Part shown: piece by piece, positions 59,538-64,000 of the stretch
Position numbering within the stretch: the first letter of the stretch is position 1
Layout of the letters: every line of letters begins with the position of its first letter
Source: Asterias rubens
Lineage: Eukaryota > Echinodermata > Asteroidea > Forcipulatida > Asteriidae
DNA: 64,000 nucleotides
Reading direction: 5' to 3'
Assembly: GCF_902459465.1 (NCBI RefSeq)
Contig: NC_047062.1
Location: forward strand, 33,288,673-33,352,672
Notes under the pieces: generated by a model
Database searches by the model: none
The model's input: the letters and a program-made list of their open reading frames with translations, nothing else
What the model was told of the DNA's origin: nothing
Made by a program: the position numbers and the translations under genes

Positions 59538-60195
59538 CATAGGTGATGGGAAAACACACACTCCATGGGTGATTGGACAAGTACACATATGAAATCCCAC
59601 AGGAGCCCAATCAATATGGGTGATGGGATAAACACCCAGTAGAAATTTCACAGGAGCCCAATCCATATGGGCAATAGGTAAAGCACCCAGTAGAAATCCC
59701 ACAGGAGCCCAATCCATACGGGTGATGGGTAAAGCACCCAGTAGAAATCCCACAGGAGCCCAATCCATATGGGCAATAGGTAAAGCACCCATGAAAAATC
59801 CCACAGGAGCCCAATCCATACGGGTGATGGGTAAAGCACCCAGTAGAAATCCCACAGGAGCCCAATCCATATGGGCAATAGGTAAAGCACCCAGTAGAAA
59901 TCCCACAGGAGCCCAATCCATACGGGTGATGGGTAAAGCACCCAGTAGAAATCCCACAGGAGCCCAATCCATATGGGCAATAGGTAAAGCACCCAGTAGA
60001 AATCCCACAGGAGCCCAATCCATACGGGTGATGGGTAAAACACCCAGTAGAGATCCCACAGGAGCCCAATCCACATGGGCGATAGGAGAAGCACCCATGA
60101 AAAATCCCACATGAGCCCACTCGCCACTCCATGTGGGTGACGGGAGGAGCACCCAGCAACCAGTAGAAATCCACCTAGGCAATGGGATAAGGGTG
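59538..60195. repeat. 51-bp minisatellite with dimeric (102-bp) higher-order pattern
   Basis: About 13 units share the core CCCACAGGAGCCCAATCCAT. Two variants, ATGGGCAATAGG and ACGGGTGATGGG, alternate through most of the array. Because 51 is divisible by 3 and the unit lacks stops, three minus-strand frames and one plus-strand frame stay open (up to 267 codons). Two units have CATGAAAAATCCC in place of CAGTAGAAATCCC. The edge units are more diverged, as is usual for minisatellites. Confidence 0.95.
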
Positions 60196-61957
60196 ATTTG
60201 AGGGAGACAGGGTACCAGCTTGATAAACACAACGATTCCTCCTGAGACTGCATTGAGCACAGCAACACAATAAAACACCAACCGCTACAACCATGACTAA
60301 ATACAGTTCACATTCAAGTGGAAGCACCAAACGAAAAAATGGGGGTCCAAAAAATGTAACTGGAGAAAAAAGACTTTAGTAAAATGCTATTTGCATTTGA
60401 CTTTTGTATAGAAAATAAACTCTTTTTGTTCTAATGTAATTCCAACATTCACACATGCTTTCTGTTATAGTCGTGTCTGTCTCATAGATTCAGTAACATT
60501 CTCATTGTGACAAAAAAATACAATGTAGTTGATTATTTTTGAAAATAATACGTCTGCTTCTAGATACAAGACTTAAGTATATTAGCCTGCCATTAAACTT
60601 ACAAATTACAAAAAAGTGTTTAATACCGCACCGTAACGAATACTATCAGAGCAATTAGTCTGTCTCTGGGTTTGCCCCTCTAACTTTTCAAGTTCAGTAG
60701 CAAAGCAAAGCAAACTAAATGTACAAAAACAAACGTGGAGCAATTTGATGCGTCCGCAACAAGCAACTAATTATAAACAGAGGTTTTTACTTATTATCTT
60801 TTAACTTTACAATGATAAATGCTTCTAATTTACCTATTTATGTACAAGTTTTGTATTTTACATTATTACATAATTTGTATAGCCTCTGTGACATTTAAAA
60901 AAGAAAACTTTTAAAAAATGAAAACAAAATAGGCAAAAGATATGACGCAAACTTTAGTTTTTGTTACGGTTTGTTCTTACAAGTCGTGTCGTTAATTTCA
61001 ATGTTGTCAGTTGCTTAAAAGTGTATACAAATTTACACATAAAATTCTTACAAGAGAGTTTTGTCGATGTGTCATCTTGAGGTATCTACAAACCTACATG
61101 ACTTACACCTCAAAACCCTACACGTCATTTCTTGTCTTGTGTAGATCTGGCTTTTCTTGTACACTCTTTGAAAGCCAATGACCCTTTAGGAAAAGGCAAA
61201 GGACGTGGGGAATTTAAGCGATCAAAACCGCAACAGAAATGAATTATAGAACACACCCAAATCCTTTAATTTGATTAAAGATACTTTCAGAAAAGTTAAC
61301 GACCGAGCGTGGAGTGTTTCTTCCGAGCAAAGTCAGGAAACGGACAAGTTGATGCTAAATGGTTCCTGCTTCGGACTCCATTAAAATGAAAGTGCATACA
61401 CATCAAAAGAGCCAGGGTAATTTAGCTCATTCGTTAACCTACTTCAAGATAAGGTGTTTTTATAGCATTGCAGTTCCTGAAATTGTCTGCATTTCCTATC
61501 CAAAGTGTCAAAGACACTTGCTCTTTCATATTCATACTTGAACAAGTATTATTCAAAAGTCGTTGATTTGTTTACTTTTATTTTCCGTGTTTTTCTCGTT
61601 AAGCCAACTGTTTTTCAAGTCAATGAATTTTGATACCAATGTAAGAAACTGCCAAGCTTAATATTGGCTCACACTAATGTCGAAACTCATTGCTATTTCC
61701 TTGCAGATGCAAATTTTGGGTTTATTTTGAGGGAATGAACACTACAGTGGAACTGCAGAGTTCAATATGATAGTAAGGGTTTGGTCAATGTTTGTACAAG
61801 GACAGCCAGAATCATACACGTCAATATGGAGAAAGAATTAATGCATAACATTATGCATTCCTCTCGACATTATGACATCTTCAAATGAAAAGTTTGTATT
61901 TCTACAGACTAAATACACACTGCACCTTGAGGCATGATTATATACAATAGTGGGATG

Positions 61958-63389
61958 TCATATAGCTTTATGTTTTCCCCCACAGCACCCGCATTTTGTG
62001 CCACACATGTGGCAACATTTGAGTGGAAAATAGCACCATAGACAGGGGACAAACAGCGACAGGAACCCTAAGCTGAGCCATCGCTGACAAAAGTGGTCAT
62101 CACCGGTGATATCACACGAGCATGGCTCAGAGAAATCGCCCTCGGCGTCAGACATGCAGTGGTACATCATGGTAGTAGCCGCTTGGATACAAGTGACCCT
62201 CCCTATACATCGTTCTGTCTCGTCGGGGGCGTCTGGGCATGTACCCCGTCTGTTCACCTCAGGATTGAAAAACTGTTGGCAGTGCACACACTTGACTTGA
62301 TCCGAGGCCGGAATCGCTTTGAATGGCTTGACAGGTGGTGAAGGCGGCCTTGGCTGACTCGTAATCACCTTAAACTGATTCTTTTGCTTCTTGATATCGT
62401 CCTCTCCTTCCGATCCAAGCACTATCGGATACATATACTCATGAATTTGTGGCGGCTTCTTGAGGATTTTCACATAAGGATCACTATTACCGTTCTCTCC
62501 GCTAAGACCATTGTTTCGCTGGGACTGGAACTCTGTGGCCTTCTTTGTCCAGATTGTTTCATGTCCAATGGAGGAATACTTTTTTGAGTTTGAGAGACGG
62601 CGTTCCTTGTCATCTTTGACTGGATTGGGTCGAGACACATAATGTACACGGTGTAATCTTTGTTGACTGATGTGATGGTTCAATTGAGGAGTGAAGTCTC
62701 TTGCTTGGGTGGGCTGCATAAGGATGTCTCGAAGACTCTCTCGATTCCCGGGGCCTGGAGTGTTTTGATATTCATGAACACTGGGATCCGATAGAAGGGG
62801 CTCCCCGACATGCTGCAAATCAAATAACACGTAAAATTATTATTTCTTGAAATACAAATCATTTAGAAACAATGAGCTGTACACAACACATTAAGCCATT
62901 TCACAACAAGGCCAGTCAAAGTTCACTTCCCCTTAACAGAAAAACACATCAAGTCCGTTCAGATTTAACAACTGTAGAACCCTGTGTCTTCCTCTGTTCA
63001 ATTCTTAAATGTCTGAACATTACAGTACCAAACAACACCTTGAAAAAATTATCATTTGCTGGTTGCCTGGTTGTGTGTTCAGATACTGGGATTCAATACA
63101 AGGTTTAGATGTCCTTGTGTCCAATATCCAAGGTAGTTTTTGAAACCCCAGCTAGGACTTGGACTTCATTAGTTATCTAGAAAACGTGTACTGTCCTTAT
63201 AAGGTCTTTAAACAGGTTGGCCGAGCCCAAGCAAAAGCCTGTAAGTACACAACCCTCAAACAGCCTTGAAAGTGAACTTCATTCCCAAATCTATTGGAAG
63301 AGTTTGACTTACACTAGATGGAAATGAGTCAGGGTCGTCATCTACTTCATTGTCCGTTGATTGGTTGAGTGAGGACTCCGTCGATGCAC
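61958..63389 (-). CDS. SPRED1: Sprouty-related EVH1 domain protein (SPRED), C-terminal two exons
   Basis: Exons 63313-63389 and 61958-62812 join in phase 0 (FPSS|HVGEP) and give about 310 residues; the EVH1 exons lie right of the window. The last 110 residues are the Cys-rich SPR domain: CVHCQQFFNPEVNRRGTCPD, MYHCMSDAEGDFSEPCSCD, FCQRWLSLGFLSLFVPCLWC, and CGTKCGCCGGKHKAI at the very end. The spacing matches SPRED rather than Sprouty, and the CCGGKHKA end is typical of SPRED. A basic central region (KDDKERRLSNSKKYSSIG, DPYVKILKKPP) would correspond to the KIT-binding region, though conservation there is low. SPRED proteins recruit neurofibromin through EVH1 and inhibit Ras-ERK signalling; the SPR domain is palmitoylated at the membrane. 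Paralogue number (1, 2 or 3) cannot be set from an invertebrate fragment. Confidence 0.93.
62813..63312 (-). other. SPRED1: SPRED intron
   Basis: The donor AGT|GTAAGT is at 63312 and the acceptor TTTGATTTGCAG ends at 62813, both on the minus strand. No repeat or coding frame of note is visible. Confidence 0.8.
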
Positions 63390-64000
63390 CTACAGTAACG
63401 AGAATAAAAATAATAAAAAATGCTATTGAAAACCATACAATTTGATTTAAGATGCATAATTTCAGGCCTTGAACTTCACTCTTAAAGGGGCACAGCAATC
63501 TTCCTCCATCTAGTAAGGGGCACTCTAAGAGGAAATTGTAAATTTGTTTTGGAACTTTGCAAAGAACACCACAGCAAAAGCACAATGCATGATAGCGTTT
63601 GCTGTGTGTGGGCGCCGTGGGTTATTTTGAGGCCTGTGGTTTACAATTTTAGATCGCAAAACAAAAACCCTTTTCCGTTAGTTTGATTTAAGTTGATATA
63701 AACTTGAAGTCCTGCATTATGCCTGCAGTATTTGTTGTGTATTTTTGCATACATACAGACTTTAACCCACTTAAAGAGGGTTTTCAAGTGGGAATAGAAT
63801 CTTTGTGATTTTCCTCAAGACATGTTACCTCCCTGGGAACTTGGCGATAAGAAGTATCAAGTTTTCCATTCATTTCACTATGGGTATAGGGATGAATAAA
63901 ACAGTAAAATAACACAGTAACTTATACCTCAGTCACCATTATTACTCTCTCTAGTTCTGAAAATAACTGAATATTTACTGAAGGTGGCTCATGTAAAATC
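63390..64000 (-). other. SPRED1: SPRED upstream intron (partial) with family E-like fragment
   Basis: The acceptor TACTGTAG ends at 63390. At 63475-63545, AAAGGGGCACAGCAATCTTC, AAGGGGCACTCTAAGAGG and AAATTGTAAATTTG resemble family E. The rest to the window edge shows no coding exon. Confidence 0.6.

Larger units (their letters stand above)
54061..61957. other. Presumed SPRED 3'UTR / intergenic DNA
   Basis: No gene is recognised over 7.9 kb. The DNA is AT-rich with (AT)n tracts near 54250 and 57150. It contains a nested MITE pair at 55843-56128, a related element at 58509-58735 and a minisatellite at 59538-60195. Short frames such as that at 57712-58038 show no similarity I know. Confidence 0.45.

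Noticed and set aside
59478-60281. Minus-strand open frame of 267 codons with a 17-residue repeat, plus other open frames
   Set aside because: All arise from a 51-bp minisatellite whose length is a multiple of three. Three overlapping minus frames and a plus frame are equally open, and there are no splice or start features.

Overview
This is eukaryotic DNA from an animal: AT-rich, with short exons, GT-AG introns and many dispersed repeats. The genes (SIAH, APMAP, RBM34, ARID4, SPRED) are animal genes, each most similar to deuterostome forms as far as I can recall. The repeat families, the tRNA-derived elements and the RBM34-ARID4 adjacency point to a marine invertebrate deuterostome, most likely an echinoderm and probably a sea star. 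The organism assignment is inference, because no sequence here was compared with a database. All exon models were built by eye from splice sites; their lengths and phases agree throughout.

Layout, left to right. (1) 222-1752 (+): the last three coding exons of a SIAH E3 ubiquitin ligase, followed by a long untranslated or intergenic stretch. (2) 7844-13812 (-): a complete nine-exon APMAP / strictosidine-synthase-like gene, with upstream non-coding exon material to about 14.6 kb. (3) 14.6-16.0 kb: a head-to-head promoter region with long G and C tracts. (4) 17643-20834 (+): a two-coding-exon gene for an unrecognised, probably N-myristoylated, disordered protein of 453 residues. (5) 26089-31655 (+): complete RBM34 with two RRMs, whose last intron has the hallmarks of a U12-type AT-AC intron. 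(6) 35568-46931 (-): ARID4 (ARID4A/B type), 18 coding exons, complete except for the first few residues. (7) 48589-51413 (+): a six-coding-exon gene for an unrecognised 205-residue acidic protein, head-to-head with ARID4. (8) 61958-63389 (-): the two 3'-terminal coding exons of SPRED (Sprouty-related), running off the right edge.

The genes do not form one pathway. SIAH is a ubiquitin ligase, APMAP a membrane-anchored arylesterase-like protein, RBM34 a nucleolar RNA-binding protein, ARID4 a chromatin reader of SIN3-HDAC complexes, and SPRED a Ras/ERK inhibitor. RBM34 and ARID4B are also neighbours in human, so that pair looks like ancient microsynteny. Two tail-to-tail gene pairs have facing poly(A) signals 40-100 bp apart.

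Most of the remainder is introns and intergenic DNA filled with repeats. I could separate at least seven families by comparing the window with itself: short foldback or MITE-like elements (one nested inside another), tRNA-Leu-like SINEs, a tandem-unit dispersed repeat, a 16-bp minisatellite and a 51-bp minisatellite with a dimeric higher-order pattern. I found no CRISPR array, rRNA, intact tRNA gene or viral gene. I found no obviously new multi-gene system; the strongest unusual observations are the AT-AC intron, the two long charged helices flanking the ARID4 chromo barrel, the two orphan proteins and the nested element.
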